From Zopfochytrium polystomum (Eukaryota; Chytridiomycota; Chytridiomycetes; Chytridiales; Chytridiaceae): a stretch of DNA of 64,000 nucleotides. Below, piece by piece: positions 33,504-45,662 of this stretch. The translations under genes and the position numbers were made by a program. The stretch covers positions 1 through 64,000 of the forward strand of contig JAIVFJ010000228.1 of NCBI GenBank assembly GCA_025765615.1, read 5' to 3'. Within the stretch, counting starts at the first letter, position 1; each line of letters begins with the position of its first letter. A model generated the notes under the pieces. That model saw nothing but the letters and a program-made list of their open reading frames with translations. It searched no databases and was not told the DNA's origin.

Positions 33504-35719
33504 CACAAAATTACCGGTTCTGGACGAGGCGATTGGAGTTTCCATAAATCACAGAGCCACATGATCGAGGACTGGTGAAAGAGGACGTCGAGGAATAGAT
33601 TGACAAGAGGAGGGAAAAGCAAATAGAACTAGAAATGATAATTTGGAAGCACAATTAATGAGCTTTTTCCATCATATTTTGACAGCGCTCGTCCGGTGTA
33701 GTGAGCTAACAGTTTTAGCCCTAAAGGACCAGATCGCTTGTCGGTCGGGCTGTTGGTGGGGGACTGCCGTATACTGGTGGTGGTCCGCGTAGGGTGGTAG
33801 TTGGAGACCGAAGTGACTGGGTCCACGCCCAAAATTTGTGTGCGCAAAGAAAAGAAAAAAAATTTTTTTCTTCTTTTTTTGTAATCGCGCTAATGCAAAA
33901 AGGTTGGCGCCAAGCTGCATGCAGCAAAGGAGGCAACCAAAAACAAAAAGCGTCCTGACGCGCGTCCGCAACGGTCCATAAAGAAACCCAAACGCGTCTG
34001 TCGGGTCTCAAGAGCGGTTGCAGGTTGCGATTTTTCAGCAGATGGTCCTTTCTCAAGCTTTCCCTAACCTCACAAACTGCTCACGCGCTGCTATTCCAAT
34101 TCAGTCACACTCGGCTGCCACTGGCGCCACAGCGTGCCACTACTCATCCACGGAGATGCTCTGCTCCCGAGTCCAGTCGAGCTCCTAACATCTCCACCAG
34201 AAAGCGAATTTTTTTATACGCCTAAAACCAACAGGGGAGGCCGGCACAACAGGTCGTTTCGATCAAACTGGATGTTTTGCCAAGGCCGTAGGTTGAAAAG
34301 ACAGATGTCATGTCGGTATTTGCGTCGTGGACAGTGTGGGGTTGGACGGGGCGTAATGTAGGTAACGGAGAACTCGTCGGTCGGCAGCTGAAGCAATCGA
34401 GCAATGTGGGCAGTGCGAGAAATGAAATTCAATACGCCAGAGCTAGAGTAGACACAGAGTAAGAGTCAAAGTCATTGCATTTAGTGATGTAGTATTGTAT
34501 GACGGAGGAAAATGGACAAGATGGTTATTGTCCATAGCAATCGGCTTGTCCCACCATCCATGCCTTGTGACTGCGCAGTTTTGGCGGGTTTTGTCACTTT
34601 CGAAATGTTTGATTCCATAGAGCAGACATTGCGATTCGATGATCCATTACTTTTCGACGACATTTGATATATTTAGTGACAGGAAAGTTTAACCAAGTGA
34701 GAGATCCAGCAAGCTGCCTGTCGACGAACGCGAAATGCGACAAAAACGCAAGACAATCCGCAGCAAGTACGCTCATTGTCGTCTTCGCAAGAACAAAAGA
34801 AAGATTGATTAACTGCGCCCAGCTGGTCTTCGCTGAACCAGACCATGCTCTTCGTACTGGTTGTTTGACTACACGGACGAAATGGTGGCAAGAAGCGCAC
34901 CTCCCATCCCCATGGCCGCGGACTATCGCTCCCAGCGCGATATTCAGTCATTTTAAGAATGATTTCTGCCTGAGTTCTGGCAGACGTCACGTCTTCCCGA
35001 GATGCAGGCGCTGAGATACACGTTCTTGCGTTCACCCATACAGACCATCTCAGAGCCAGCTACTCATCGCCAACCCTAACCCTACGAATCACCCCCCGCC
35101 AATCCGTTCCTCAAGTGCCACCTCATTCCTTTGGCAACGGCGACGACACGCCGCGCCACAATCCAGCCTCTACTCGCACGCGTCTGGCGGTCGGCAGGGC
35201 TTCGCCTTGTTTTGGCGTGTCAAAAAAATGTTTTTTGTTGACTGCCACTACGTTGACTCGCCGTTTCCCCCGCTGCCGCAGCAAGTAGTACAAGCTAAAC
35301 TGCTAAGCTTCAACTGTCCATTACAGATTCCGCTGTTATCTGCACACCTGGAGCTGTCCGTCGATACCAATATCGTATTTTTTCTTAATTGGGAGGGCGC
35401 CAATTTTTACGCGGTCAAATTAGTGTGACCCGTCTTAGTCTAATCAACTCCCAAAGTGAGTAACTCAGGCGGAGTCACAGCAACGAGCCTCCGTTGATAC
35501 GTTCTTTCCAAGCTGAATAATGCAACTACGGAGCCTTTTGGCAAGCCGTTCGGGAAGTAGTTCGTTGCCAACTGCGACGAAGTCCGAATTTGCTTATTTT
35601 TGGTGTCCGGCACTGTATGTAAATATTTTTCCCCGCTGGACACCGGAACTCGCCAAAAAACTTGATAAAAACACAATGCAAGTTCAGCGAGGCGGCACAG
35701 TGCGGAATTCGAGAAAAAC
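33504..35719. other. Intergenic, AT-rich, no gene recognised
   Basis: Low-complexity A/T tracts near 33845-33900. Short frames only. The last part, from about 35560, begins to resemble the flank upstream of the second CrtC-like gene. Confidence 0.5.
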
Positions 35720-37380
35720 GCGAAAAAAAGGTTAAAAAACAGAAAATCCTCCTGATCATGTCCGTCAGGTCAACTTCAGCGAGCCGGCGGAGTGCGGAAT
35801 TCCTATACCTAACGCGGGGAAAAAAAGGAAATCCTCCTCATCATGTCCGTCCGCGCAGGAGGTTAAGTCCGTGTTCTTCAACAAAATTGGATCTACTTTT
35901 CTTCAAATATTATCTTCCGAACGTTCAAATAAATAACCCCAGGGCCAAGCACTGATCGAATTTCGCCACCTTTCCACCTTGAGAATCCACTCTACGATGC
36001 GTTTCCTTTTCCCTCAAGCCCTGCTCGTCGCCGTGGGCCTTGTGGCTGTACCGGGCGCTGCCCACAGCCACAAGGAGATTTACAATTTCAAGCCCGAAGC
36101 CGGAGGTCTTCTCGGCGGTAATTACGTGAGTGCCTCGATTCGTTGTAGAAGTCGAACGAAAAGAGTGCAATATTTTGGCTCATCCGCTACGCGCCCAGGA
36201 CCTCTTGCCGTCCTTAACGAACCTGAGCTCGATGGTGCTTGGCGGATCGTTCTGGGCATCGTCTTACTTGCAAGGCACAAACGGCCACCAATACCTCATT
36301 GTCGCCCACGCCGTCAAACTTGAAGGCATCACCATGCGCTACGGCGCGATGGACATCACCGCCGGAGGGCCCTACCGTCAGTCGGCGCAGACGGTGTCCA
36401 ACTACACCCTCACCGTCTCGCCCTCTGGCGCCTCGAACGTGTCCGCGGCCGGCTCCTTCTTCACCGTCTCCGACCTGGCCGACCCGCTGTCGGGAATGCG
36501 GTACAGCGCGGCTGTCCCAGACATGCGCTTCGATATCACGTTCGGGTACTCCCCCGTGCTGCTCTACGGCGGGTTCGGGCAGTTCGTGGGGGCGGCGGGG
36601 GCGCTGGTCAACGAGTGGGCGTCGCCGGCGGGGCGCACGACGGGGTACCTCGTCGTCAACGGGACGCGGGTCGACGTCGACCCGGACCGGTCGATGACTT
36701 GGTTCGACCGGCAGTGGGGCGGGGCGTATGCGCGGTGGCACTGGTACGAGATCTTGCTGGATGTGGACGGTGGTCGCACGCGCGTGCCCCTCGGGGTGTG
36801 GAACGGGCTTGATCCGGCGACTGGCAAGTGGCGGGCGTTCGCGACGACGCGCGAGGAGCCGGGTGTGCAGGTCGTCTCCGCGGTGCCGAACATCACGGTC
36901 GTGCCCGGCCGCTCGTACTTGTCGCCGTACACGAACGTTACCTACGATCTTGACTATGTGATTACGTTCGAGGACCCGTCGACCGTGCTCAAGGTGTCCT
37001 GTGTCGTCGAGGACCAGGAGATTCACTCAACGCCAGAGCTGAAGGCGGCTTACGAGGGACTCATCGACGTGTCTGGGACTTACAAGGGCAAACGAGTAAC
37101 TGGGTTTGGTCTCATCGAGATTACGCAGTTTGATTAATCAGACTGCGGCGCTGAATGTTTCGCTGGTTTGCGGTAGCTCTTTTTTGTTCTCCTCTGGATT
37201 CAACCCTCCTTGAATAAACTCCCCTGTTCTCGTCTCGAAATCCTCATCGGCTCATCTTCGATGGCGCCATTAAGATTGCCGTGATGACGCTGAGGCGAAA
37301 AGGGGGAGTGCCCTCGCATCACTGTTGCAATTCGATTCCAGAATGAAACGGGAGAGCTTGGATGCTACTGCGTTGGCGTT
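35720..37380. repeat. Duplicated unit containing CrtC-like gene A
   Basis: About 1.66 kb that recurs at 42595-44258 in the same orientation. It includes the promoter region (GGCGGAGTGCGGAATTCCTA onward), the gene and 3' flank up to GTTGGCGTT. Confidence 0.9.
35997..37137 (+). CDS. Secreted CrtC/AttH-like (lipocalin-type) protein A
   Basis: Two exons, 35997-36125 and 36199-37137, with a 73-nt GTGAGT...CCCAG intron; 355 residues. A signal peptide opens the protein (MRFLFPQALLVAVGLVAVPG, cleavage near AHSHK). The body resembles the CrtC/AttH fold of hydroxyneurosporene synthases and fungal isomerase or Diels-Alderase-like proteins: an N-terminal half with QYLIVAHAVK, then the hallmark segment SMTWFDRQWGGAY followed by WHWYEILLDVDGG and a C-terminal second barrel. 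Family members are hydratases, isomerases or cyclases acting on hydrophobic substrates; the substrate here is unknown. The retained-intron frame differs from gene B by one base, consistent with the segment being an intron. Putative N-glycosylation sites (NVS, NGT, NVT) fit secretion. Confidence 0.85.
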
Positions 37381-37737
37381 CTAGCGATTCCTTGAAGTCC
37401 TGCAATAAAGAAAGAGACTCTGCACTTGTATATTAATTATAAAGTCGGACCACAGGGGAGTTAGAGTATACGCCTTGGCTCGCAAACCAAAGAGGCGCGT
37501 GACAGCAAGCAATCTCATCAAGTGCAAGGGAAGTTGGCTAGACCCTAAGAACGTCGAGCAGTTTAAGTCTGCTGTTTCCTTTACGCACTTCCAGCGCGGG
37601 AACGTTTTCTGAGTTTCTGAGTTTCTTTCTTGTCTGTTTGTTCTCTGGATTCGAACTCCGGTGTGTGTTGCTCTGAAAGACTCTGATGCTCTGAACGTGG
37701 GAGTACACGTACCACCACCGTACCCTGCCCTCCGCCA

Positions 37738-38999
37738 ATGTCCCACCGATCCATCAGCCCCCAAGTTCCCCCTCCGCAGCTGGCTCCGAGTCATGCTGCT
37801 GCCCCCGACGAACAAGACACGCCAGAACTCTCACCCTTTCGCGACACCTTAATCCGCGCAATCCACCTCGCAATCTGTCCTCTTCGGCCCGGCCCAGCCC
37901 GCGTTGTGGGGACCTCAGCTCCTACAACGACGCATCTACTATCGCCAAGGCCTGAACGCGCATGGACATTCCTCACGCCCGAACGTGCCGGGGCATTCTT
38001 CAGGTAACCTCCTCCTCTTCCATCGACTTCTCTACTCACCCACTTTCCTCCCTTTCCGCAATTTCTCGCGTCCTCCCCGCCTACCCCACCCCTGCCGGGC
38101 TCGGCCCGCCTCCTCCCTCCGGACACAGCTGCTGCTGGCACGCGCGGATCTCTCCCGGCCAATGCTCATCCCGGCCAGCGTCAACCAGTCTAGCACTGTC
38201 TCCACGGACACGGCAGCCAGCGCGGCAGGGTCACTTCGGTCGATTACAGACAAATACGTTTGCCTACGCCGGACCTTCCACTGCGGCGCACCACGCCCCT
38301 CCGGCAACTCCCTCTAACGGCCAATGGGCTCCTTCCTTCGAGCTCGACGCTCTCGCCACTGAGCTTCGCCACCTTCGATCTGAAAATGCTCGCCTTGCAT
38401 CCTCTACAGCTCTCGACGTTGAGTTAATTGGGCTGCGCAACGAGAATGCTCGTCTCCAAAGACTCGTCCACCAGCAGGCCCCTGCCGAAGAACCTGGCAT
38501 GGCCAACCACCCCAATCTCGTACCTCCGGCCGCCGTCGTTCCACCACCTGGTCCCGCCCAACCGCTACCTGCCCCAAGCCAGCACGGGTCTGTCCGCTCA
38601 CTTGTCACAAGTGGAGACCACACTGCAACTTGGGGGGACCCGAACTACACGCCCTCACAACGTTCGTCTTCGCGCCCCAGACGGCGACGCCCAAGAATTG
38701 ATTCTGACACTGACGAAGACGACGATGCGCGCGCCCGTATACAGTCCAAGAAACTTTACCGCATTGACGAAGCATGGCAGAGAGGGCTTGCTATGACCCT
38801 TCCTGGCGCAACGCCCCCAGTACAGCGGCCTACCACCCCATATGGAACTCGTAGAGCCGCAGCCGCCGGGCGCACTCAGCCAAGACAGGTGCAGCCTCGC
38901 CGACCCGCAGGCCTGTTCCCAGGCGCTGGGGCCGCCCAACCAGCCCCACCCGCAGCTGGCGGACCCAGGCACTCACGGCGTACGCCCAATTTTTCCTGA
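37738..38999 (+). pseudogene. DIRS-like gag region
   Basis: An ATG at 37738 opens a Pro-rich frame to about 38005. A second frame runs to TGA at 38997-38999 and contains a heptad-type coiled coil (ELDALATELRHLRSENARL, then ELIGLRNENARLQRLV) and a basic Pro/Arg-rich tail. The two parts may be joined by an intron starting GTAACC near 38004 or by a frame loss. Confidence 0.55.
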
Positions 39000-39539
39000 A
39001 CACTGAAGGTCTTGGAGACTCACGACATTACTGCATCATCTTCAACGTGGATAACTGCTCCAACACACACTGCCCTCGACCCCATGTCTGTGCTGTCTGT
39101 CTGGCCACTGCCATTCAGGCTGTTCACTCCTGCGCCAGTCAGCGCAACGCCCACCACCAGCAACGTATTCGTCCTGTACAGCCCCGACACGACTAGGCTG
39201 CACCTGCCAGCCCCGCCTTCGGCCAAGCCCCAGCTGCCGTACTCCACGCACAACCAGCGCCCGCACCCGCTAGGCCTGCCACTGCAAACACCACTGCTAC
39301 TGCCCCCACTGTGCCACCCTGGCCTATCCTGCCCTTTCGCTGAGGCGGGGGTGGAGGATGCCACAATTTCCTCCCCACATGGCCCCGGCCCCCCTCAGGA
39401 TCAGTCCAACCGCGACACTGGAGCCCCGCAGCATCTGCGCTGGTCTCGTGGGATGCTCTTTGATCCTCAAGTACTTCCGACTGGCGGTGCTGCGTCTGAC
39501 ACGGAAACTGCCGCTCCCTTGCCCTCACCACCAGTCGAC

Positions 39540-41226
39540 GACCAAAAGTACAAAGTCCTCGAGGTCGCTCTCCACAAGGCAATCCCGTGGAAAATTGTCC
39601 TCACCATCTGTCTTGGCAAGCTTGCGCGATACCTCCGACGTCATCCGAACAAGCCCTTCACTCAGTCTCTACTTCCTGGTATCAAAATTGGCGTTTGGTA
39701 CAGTGACAGGTTCACCTCTCGCCCGGAAGAGCCGTGGCTCCTCCGTACTGCTCCTGAAGACAGGATCCATGGCGAGAACCTCGAAAAATACGTTCTCACC
39801 GAAGTACAGGTGGGCTGGTACACAAAACTCCCTGCCCTACCACACCTCTGCTCAACTGTCTCCCTGTTCTCAGTTGAACAAAAGAACAAGCACCGTCTTA
39901 TCCACAATGTCCTTCCCCCGTGGTAACTCTGTCAATGACCACATCCCCGACTCCCATGCCCACGTCCGCTACGACCCTCTCATCGAGTTCATTCCCATAC
40001 TCATCTGGATGCACCAACATACCGCACGTGATTATACGCTTGTGCTGTGGAAACTCGACTGCTCTGCTGCCTTCCGACAGGTCCCAGTCCACCCGGTCAA
40101 CCAGGCGATGCAGGTAGTATTCTTCCGTGGTGAATTCTTCCTAGACCATTGTCTCAGCTTTGGGTCTCGCTCTGGTCCCTACCTCTTCACTCGGCTCAGC
40201 CACTCCATTGCTTGGATAGCCGAAAACGAACTCCAGCTTCTGGTTGTCAAATGCCGGGTTGATGACTTGTACGGCGCATGCTTCCAACCCACCTGTGATG
40301 TCCCACACACAAAGCCTGCTGAACTCGTCACAGTCGAACACCTACTCGACGACCTTGGGCTGCCACATGCAAAGGAGGCTTGGGGTACCAGCCTCCAAAT
40401 TCTTGGGATTCAGATCGACGCATGTGCTCTCGTATACTCACTCCCTGACAACAAACTGCGCAAGCTCGAAGCCCTGCTTCAATCGTGGCTCGACGCACCA
40501 GCCCTTCCCCTCCAGACATGGCGAGAACACTTTGGGTTTCTTAACTTCGCTACATCCGTATTCTTTGCAATTGCTGCCGCCACACCACCGCTTTACCGCC
40601 AATCCGCTGGGCGCACCATTCCACAAGCAACAATACCACTACACACGGAATCTCGCCAATCCTTACAGTGGCTGCAGCAGCTCCTACAGAAGGCGCCGCC
40701 TCGAAGTCTCCTACGACTACACGCTTGGCAGCCAGCGGATGCGACTCTTGAATACTTCACAGATGCGTGCCAAGATGGCCTCGGTTTCTGGTATCCGTCT
40801 CTACGACTCGGGTTCTACCACCGCACCACTGCGCCGTATCACCACAACAACACACCTGTACACGTTGGTACAAACGAGCTCTACGCACAGTTCCTGGCAT
40901 TACACATACTCCGCAACACTCCTCTCACCCACGCAGGCTGCAAACTGCTTGGGTACACAGACAATCAAGGAGTCGCAGTCAACTTCGACTCCTTCAGTTC
41001 CAGTCGATATATCAACAACGTCATCATTCAGTCCATAGCAGGACTAGAAACAATGTACAGGATCTCAGTCCGAGTCCTCTACTTCCCTGGGAAGCGCAAT
41101 ATTGTGGCTGACTCCGTCTCTCGTGGCAATCTGGTGTTTCTGCAGCGTACTTTTCCCCTTGCATCTTTCCATCAGCTTCACACCCTTCCACCCCTCCTCT
41201 ACCCTTTCCACAATGTCTACACTTAA
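39540..41226 (+). pseudogene. DIRS-like reverse transcriptase-RNase H
   Basis: RT motifs: KHRLIHN then SFPRGNSVNDHIP, WKLDCSAAFRQVPVHP (first catalytic Asp), LSFGSRSGPYLF, and CRVDDLYG in place of YVDD. RNase H follows: YFTDACQDGLGFW, GTNELYAQFLALH, YTDNQG and NIVADSVSRG. One base is missing near 39907, where the frame changes between KHRLIHN and SFPRG. The stop is at 41224-41226. Confidence 0.8.
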
Positions 41227-41249
41227 CATTCACTCATTCTGGACTCGAT

Positions 41250-42144
41250 TGAACCAACCACGCATGCTCAGTACGCTGTTGCAGCAGGGCACTGGCACTC
41301 CTTTTCGAACCTATCCAACTTTGACAACACCATTACACCAGAGCGAGTTGCACTTTTTGCAGCCCACCTATTTTCCCAAGGTTACAGCTACTCTACGATC
41401 CGAACTTACATCTCTGGCGTTGGCACTTTACTTGGTGGTACACATTGGCCTGAGGTCCGCTCCCACCCACGTGTGGCCCGCGCCCTTGCTGGAATTAGAA
41501 AACTAACAGCAGCCGAAAGTCCGACAGCAATTCCATTTCCCCCTCTGCCCACAGTACCCATCGCCACCTCTGACCTGCACCACCTTGCAAACTTGCTGCT
41601 GCGTACCGACCCACACAGACCGCTCATCCTCGCTCTCGCGACCATAGCCTTCTCTGCACTCCATCGCCTTGCTGAACTACTTGACACACATGACCAGGTC
41701 CCATCCCATCACAGAATCCGACTGGACTCTGTCAATATCACCGCTCTCGGACTCACCTACCATCTCCCTTACACCAAAGTGAACCGGTTTGGACAAGGGC
41801 AAATGGTCTTTCTTCCATTCAATTCGACCAACGATCTCAGCACAGATCCTATCATCTGACTTCAACACTATATCCAACACCGCCCACCTTCCGACAACCC
41901 CGCCCTCTTCCTATGATGCGACGGCTCGATCCCCACCAAGTCATGGTTCCTGTCTGTCCTCCAATCCACTCTCGGACCCACTTTCACCGGCAAGTCTTTC
42001 CTCTCTGGTGGTGTGACATTCCTCGCCGAGCAAGGGCACCCAGCGTCTTACATCATGCAACGCGGGCGTTGGTCCTCCTCCGCATGGAAACTCTACATTC
42101 AGAACCAACCTACACTTGCCCACCTACAACTCGATATCCACTGA
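41250..42144 (+). pseudogene. DIRS-like tyrosine recombinase, inactive
   Basis: One frame, open except for a TGA at 41857-41859, encodes a SAM-like N-domain (YSYSTIRTYISGVGTLLGG) and a catalytic domain. The first Arg (FSALHRLAELL) and the final Tyr (GRWSSSAWKLYIQ) are present. The H-x-x-R box, normally like HSFRRGG, reads KSFLSGG, so the catalytic His and second Arg are lost. Stop at 42142-42144. Confidence 0.75.
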
Positions 42145-42594
42145 CCATCTCTTTCCTCTCTCTTCTCTCTCTCTCCCGGGGCTTCGCACTGGGCACCGGT
42201 TGGCGCACTCCATACTGACGTGGGGCGCCCGCTGGGAGGGAGAGAGAAATACATATCCTTAGCCCACTATCATTCTGCTTCACCCTCTTCCTTCACCCTT
42301 CGGGATCTTCTCTGCGATAGGAAGGAGTTGGATCCAAATTCAATAAATTTCCAAATTTTTTTCAATCTAGCTTCATAACGCGCCCCTAAGGTTCAATCTC
42401 AACTGCGTCGGCGGAGTCGGCAACGCACTCGTCAATGAACTGAAGGGTGGTCGGCATCGTGCGGTGCAGCACCCACAATTCCGTGTGTTTCCGTGTTTGC
42501 CGTTTGTCGCCTGTCTCATCCAAAACGGGATGTTTGTTTGGCGGCGAAACGGACAAAAAAATTTCGAGCTGTCAGCACACATAAAAAATTTGAT

Positions 42595-44258
42595 ATAAAA
42601 ACTCAATGCAGCCGGCGGAGTGCGGAATTCCTAAACCTAACGCGTTTCCGCGGGGGGAAAAAAAAATCCTCCTCATCATGTCCGTCCGTGCTGGGAGGTC
42701 ATCTCCGTAACTTGGATCTACTTTTCTTTAAATATTATATTCCGAGTGTTCAAATAAATAACCCCAGGGCCAAGCACTGATCGAATTTCCCCACCACCTT
42801 TCCACCTCGAGAATCCACCCTACGATGCGTTTCCTTTTCCCTCAAGCCCTCCTCGTCGCCGTGGGCCTTGCGGCTGTACAAGGCACTGCCCACAGCCACA
42901 AGGAGATTTACAATTTCAAGCCCGAAGCCGGAGGTCTTCTCGGTGGTAATTACGTGAGTGCCTCGATTCGTTGTAGAAGTCGAACAAAAAGGGTGCAATT
43001 TTTGGCTCATCCGCTACGCGCCCAGGCTCTCTTGCCGTCCTTAACGAATCTGAGCTCGATGGTGCTTGGGGACGCTTTCGAATCGTTCTGGGCATCGTCT
43101 TACGTGCAAGGTACCAACGGCCGCCAATACCTCATTGTCGCCCACGCCATCAAAACCGGAGGCATCACCATGCGCTACGGCGCGATGGACATCACCGCTG
43201 GAGGGCCTTACCGTCAGTCGGCACAGACCGCGTCCAACTACACCGTCACCGTCTCGCCCTCTGGCGCATCGAACGTGTCCGCGGCCGGCTCCTTCTTCAC
43301 CGTCGCCGACCTGGCCGACCCGCTGTCGGGAATGCGGTACAGCGCGGCGGTCCCAGACATTCGCTTCGACATCACGTTCGGGTACTCTCCCGTGCTGCTC
43401 TACGGCGGGTTGGGGCAGTTCGTGGGGGCGGCGGGGGCGCAGGTCCACGAGTGGGCGTCGCCGGCGGGGCGCACGACGGGGTACCTCGTTGTCAACGGGA
43501 CGCGGGTCGACGTCGACCCGGACCGGTCGATGACCTGGTTCGACCGCCAATGGGGCGGGGCGTACGTGCGGTGGCACTGGTACGAGATCTTGCTGGATGT
43601 GGACGGCGGCCGCACGCGCGTGCCCCTCGGGGTGTGGAACGGGCTGGATCCGGCGACTGGCAAGTGGCGGGCGTTCGCGACGACGCGCGAGGAGCCGGGT
43701 GTGCAGGTCGTCTCCGCGGTGCCGAACATCACGGTCGTGCCCGGCCGCTCGTACTTGTCGCCGTACACGAACGTTACCTACGATCTTGACTATGTGATTA
43801 CGTTCGAGGACCCGTCGACCGTGCTCAAGGTGTCCTGTGTCGTCGAGGACCAGGAGATTCACTCGACGCCAGAGCTGAAGGCGGCTTACGAGGGTCTCAT
43901 CGACGTGTCTGGGACTTACAAGGGCAAACGAGCAACTGGGTTTGGTCTCATCGAGATCACGCAGTTTGATTAATCAGATAGCGGTGCTGAATGTTTCGCT
44001 GGTTTACTGGAGCTCTTTTTTGTTCTCCTCTGGATTCAACCCTCCTCGAATAAACTCCCTCTTCTCGTCTCGAAAATCCCCATTGGTCATCTGCGGAGGC
44101 GCCACCGCTGGAAACGGTGGCCTGCAGCACACGCCCGGTCGACACCATTAAGACTGCCGTGATGACGCTGAGGCGAAATGGGGGAGTGCCCTCGCATTAC
44201 TGTTGCAATTCGATTCCAGAATGAAACGGGAGATTGAATGTTGCTGTATTGGCGTTTT
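42595..44258. repeat. Duplicated unit containing CrtC-like gene B
   Basis: Direct copy of 35720-37380, including upstream AATAAATAACCCCAGGGCCA and the 3' flank. It carries a small insertion near 44100-44145 compared with copy A. Confidence 0.9.
42825..43973 (+). CDS. Secreted CrtC/AttH-like (lipocalin-type) protein B
   Basis: Paralogue of the gene at 35997. Exons are 42825-42953 and 43026-43973 with a 72-nt intron that lacks a stop and would also read through; 358 residues if spliced. It has the same signal peptide (MRFLFPQALLVAVGLAAVQG) and the same SMTWFDRQWGGAY hallmark. Differences from A are scattered; near the start of exon 2, B reads VLGDAFESFW where A has VLGGSFW, a three-residue difference. 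The C-terminal third is almost identical, pointing to recent duplication or gene conversion. Expression signals upstream are shared with gene A. Confidence 0.85.
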   Translation: MRFLFPQALLVAVGLAAVQGTAHSHKEIYNFKPEAGGLLGGNYVSASIRCRSRTKRVQFLAHPLRAQALLPSLTNLSSMVLGDAFESFWASSYVQGTNGRQYLIVAHAIKTGGITMRYGAMDITAGGPYRQSAQTASNYTVTVSPSGASNVSAAGSFFTVADLADPLSGMRYSAAVPDIRFDITFGYSPVLLYGGLGQFVGAAGAQVHEWASPAGRTTGYLVVNGTRVDVDPDRSMTWFDRQWGGAYVRWHWYEILLDVDGGRTRVPLGVWNGLDPATGKWRAFATTREEPGVQVVSAVPNITVVPGRSYLSPYTNVTYDLDYVITFEDPSTVLKVSCVVEDQEIHSTPELKAAYEGLIDVSGTYKGKRATGFGLIEITQFD

Positions 44259-44457
44259 CTGTTTTCTTCACTTCGCCGCTGGCCGACCGAGCGCAGCTTC
44301 TGATCAACAATCTGCAAGAAGCAAGCCTTGGCGCAGAAAAATTCTGCCTCAACTTGTTTTATTGCCGATAGGGTGGAAAGTGTCGTCGTGCGGTGAGATG
44401 GTTTTTTGCAAATCTCAGTCCCAGCCCCTTTGAAGAGCAGTTTTTCGGTTCTATTGA

Positions 44458-44492
<35 letters not shown>

Positions 44493-45089
44493 GAGAGAGA
44501 GAGTGAGAGAGAGAGAGTGAGAGAGAGAGAGAGAGAGTGAGAGAGAAAGTGAGAGGGAGAGGGAGAGGGAGAGAAAGGAGAATTTGGGTGCACATTCCTC
44601 TTTCAGACGGCCGTTCTTTTCCGCGGATCTGCGCCTCGTCTGTTTTCGCGCGCTTCCGAGCTTGCCTCTCCAATCGCAGTGAAATCCGAACGAGGCAACT
44701 CCTTTTGCAGCCGGTGTTTGGTTTCTTCGGGAAGGAAAATCGGCGTAGCCCGTCTGGTTCTGTGCGGCGCGCACCCGGGCGATTCCACGTTTGGGGTTTG
44801 GGTGCTCTCGTTTCGCCTCCTAAATCGGTGTCTTGCAGCTGAACCGTGACGTGGGGAGAAGTTAGTTCCATGTTTGTGTGCTAGAGCGTCCTCGTTCGCC
44901 CTCTCTGCTCTTTTCTTTTTGCCATCCTAGTGTCTCTTTTGACTTGAATAGCACCTCGGAGGGTAACGGAAAGGCAGCGCGCAACGCTTGCTGGCCTGCA
45001 AAAGACGAGCGAGTTGCGTGATCGGCCCTTCTATTTGTCTCCTGTGCTTTCTTTCTTTTTCCGATTCGTCAGCAACACCACCGTTAATA
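44259..45089. other. Intergenic with GA microsatellite, upstream of fRMsr
   Basis: Contains an interrupted GA repeat (44459-44575) and C/T-rich sequence before the fRMsr start. No gene supported. Confidence 0.55.
44459..44575. repeat. GA-rich microsatellite
   Basis: GA repeat with regular GAGTGAGA and GAGGGA interruptions, about 117 bp. Confidence 0.95.
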
Positions 45090-45662
45090 ATGAGCCCACC
45101 CACCGTCCCCGCCGCCGGCACCCTCTCGGCGACATCCAAGCCGGCCTTCTACGCCGCCCTGACGCCCTCCGTGCGCGCCCTGCTGGACCCGTCCCTCCCG
45201 CAGACCGCAAACCTCGCAAACGTCTCCTCCGCGCTCTTCTACGCCCTGCGCGACCCGCCCGTCTCGCGGCCCATCAACTGGCTCGGATTCTACCTGACCG
45301 CCCCGTTACCTGCTTCGACTTCTAACACTGCGGCGCCCGCGCAACAACAACAGCAACAGCTGGTCCTCGGGCCGTTCCAGGGCCGCGTGGCCTGCACGAC
45401 GATCCGGTTCGGCCGCGGGGTGTGCGGCACGGCCGCGGCGCGGCGCGAGACCGTCGTGGTCGAGGACGTCGAAAAGTTCCCGGGGCACATTGCGTGCGAC
45501 TCGGAGAGCAGGAGCGAGATCGTGGTGCCGATCGTCGGTCGGGGCGGCGAGGTCTTTGGCGTGTTGGATGTCGATTGTCTGGTCGTCGGAGGGTTCGACG
45601 AGGAGGATCGCGTAGGGATGGAGGCGATCGTGAAGATCGTTGTGGAGGTTTTGGGGCTGTGA
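45090..45662 (+). CDS. Free methionine-(R)-sulfoxide reductase (GAF domain)
   Basis: Single-exon gene, 190 residues, TGA at 45660-45662. Reduces free methionine-R-sulfoxide in the cytosol, part of oxidative-stress repair. The GAF-type fold shows the family blocks NWLGFYL, LVLGPFQGRVACTTI, GRGVCGTAA, FPGHIACDSESRSEIVVPI and GVLDVDC. The three conserved cysteines (ACTT, GVCGT, IACDS) that serve in catalysis and resolution are all present. A Gln-rich insert (six Gln) sits between the first and second strands. Length is typical of fungal members. The ATG at 45090 is preceded by AATA and gives the usual N-terminal helix. No intron is needed. Confidence 0.93.
   Translation: MSPPTVPAAGTLSATSKPAFYAALTPSVRALLDPSLPQTANLANVSSALFYALRDPPVSRPINWLGFYLTAPLPASTSNTAAPAQQQQQQLVLGPFQGRVACTTIRFGRGVCGTAAARRETVVVEDVEKFPGHIACDSESRSEIVVPIVGRGGEVFGVLDVDCLVVGGFDEEDRVGMEAIVKIVVEVLGL

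Larger units (their letters stand above)
37738..42144 (+). mobile_element. DIRS-like tyrosine-recombinase retrotransposon, decayed
   Basis: Order gag-like frame, reverse transcriptase-RNase H, tyrosine recombinase, all on the plus strand, as in DIRS-type elements, which integrate with a recombinase rather than a DDE integrase. It lies exactly between the two CrtC-like repeat units (which end at 37380 and resume at 42595). I could not identify the terminal repeats by reading. Frames are broken in several places. Confidence 0.8.

Noticed and set aside
35064..35084. Telomere-like CCCTAA repeats
   Set aside because: Only two units; no array and no loss of sequence beyond it.
36214..37026. Long antisense frame over CrtC-like gene A (and its twin at 43041-43862)
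   Set aside because: Arises from high GC at third codon positions; Arg/His/Val-rich translation with no recognisable domain.
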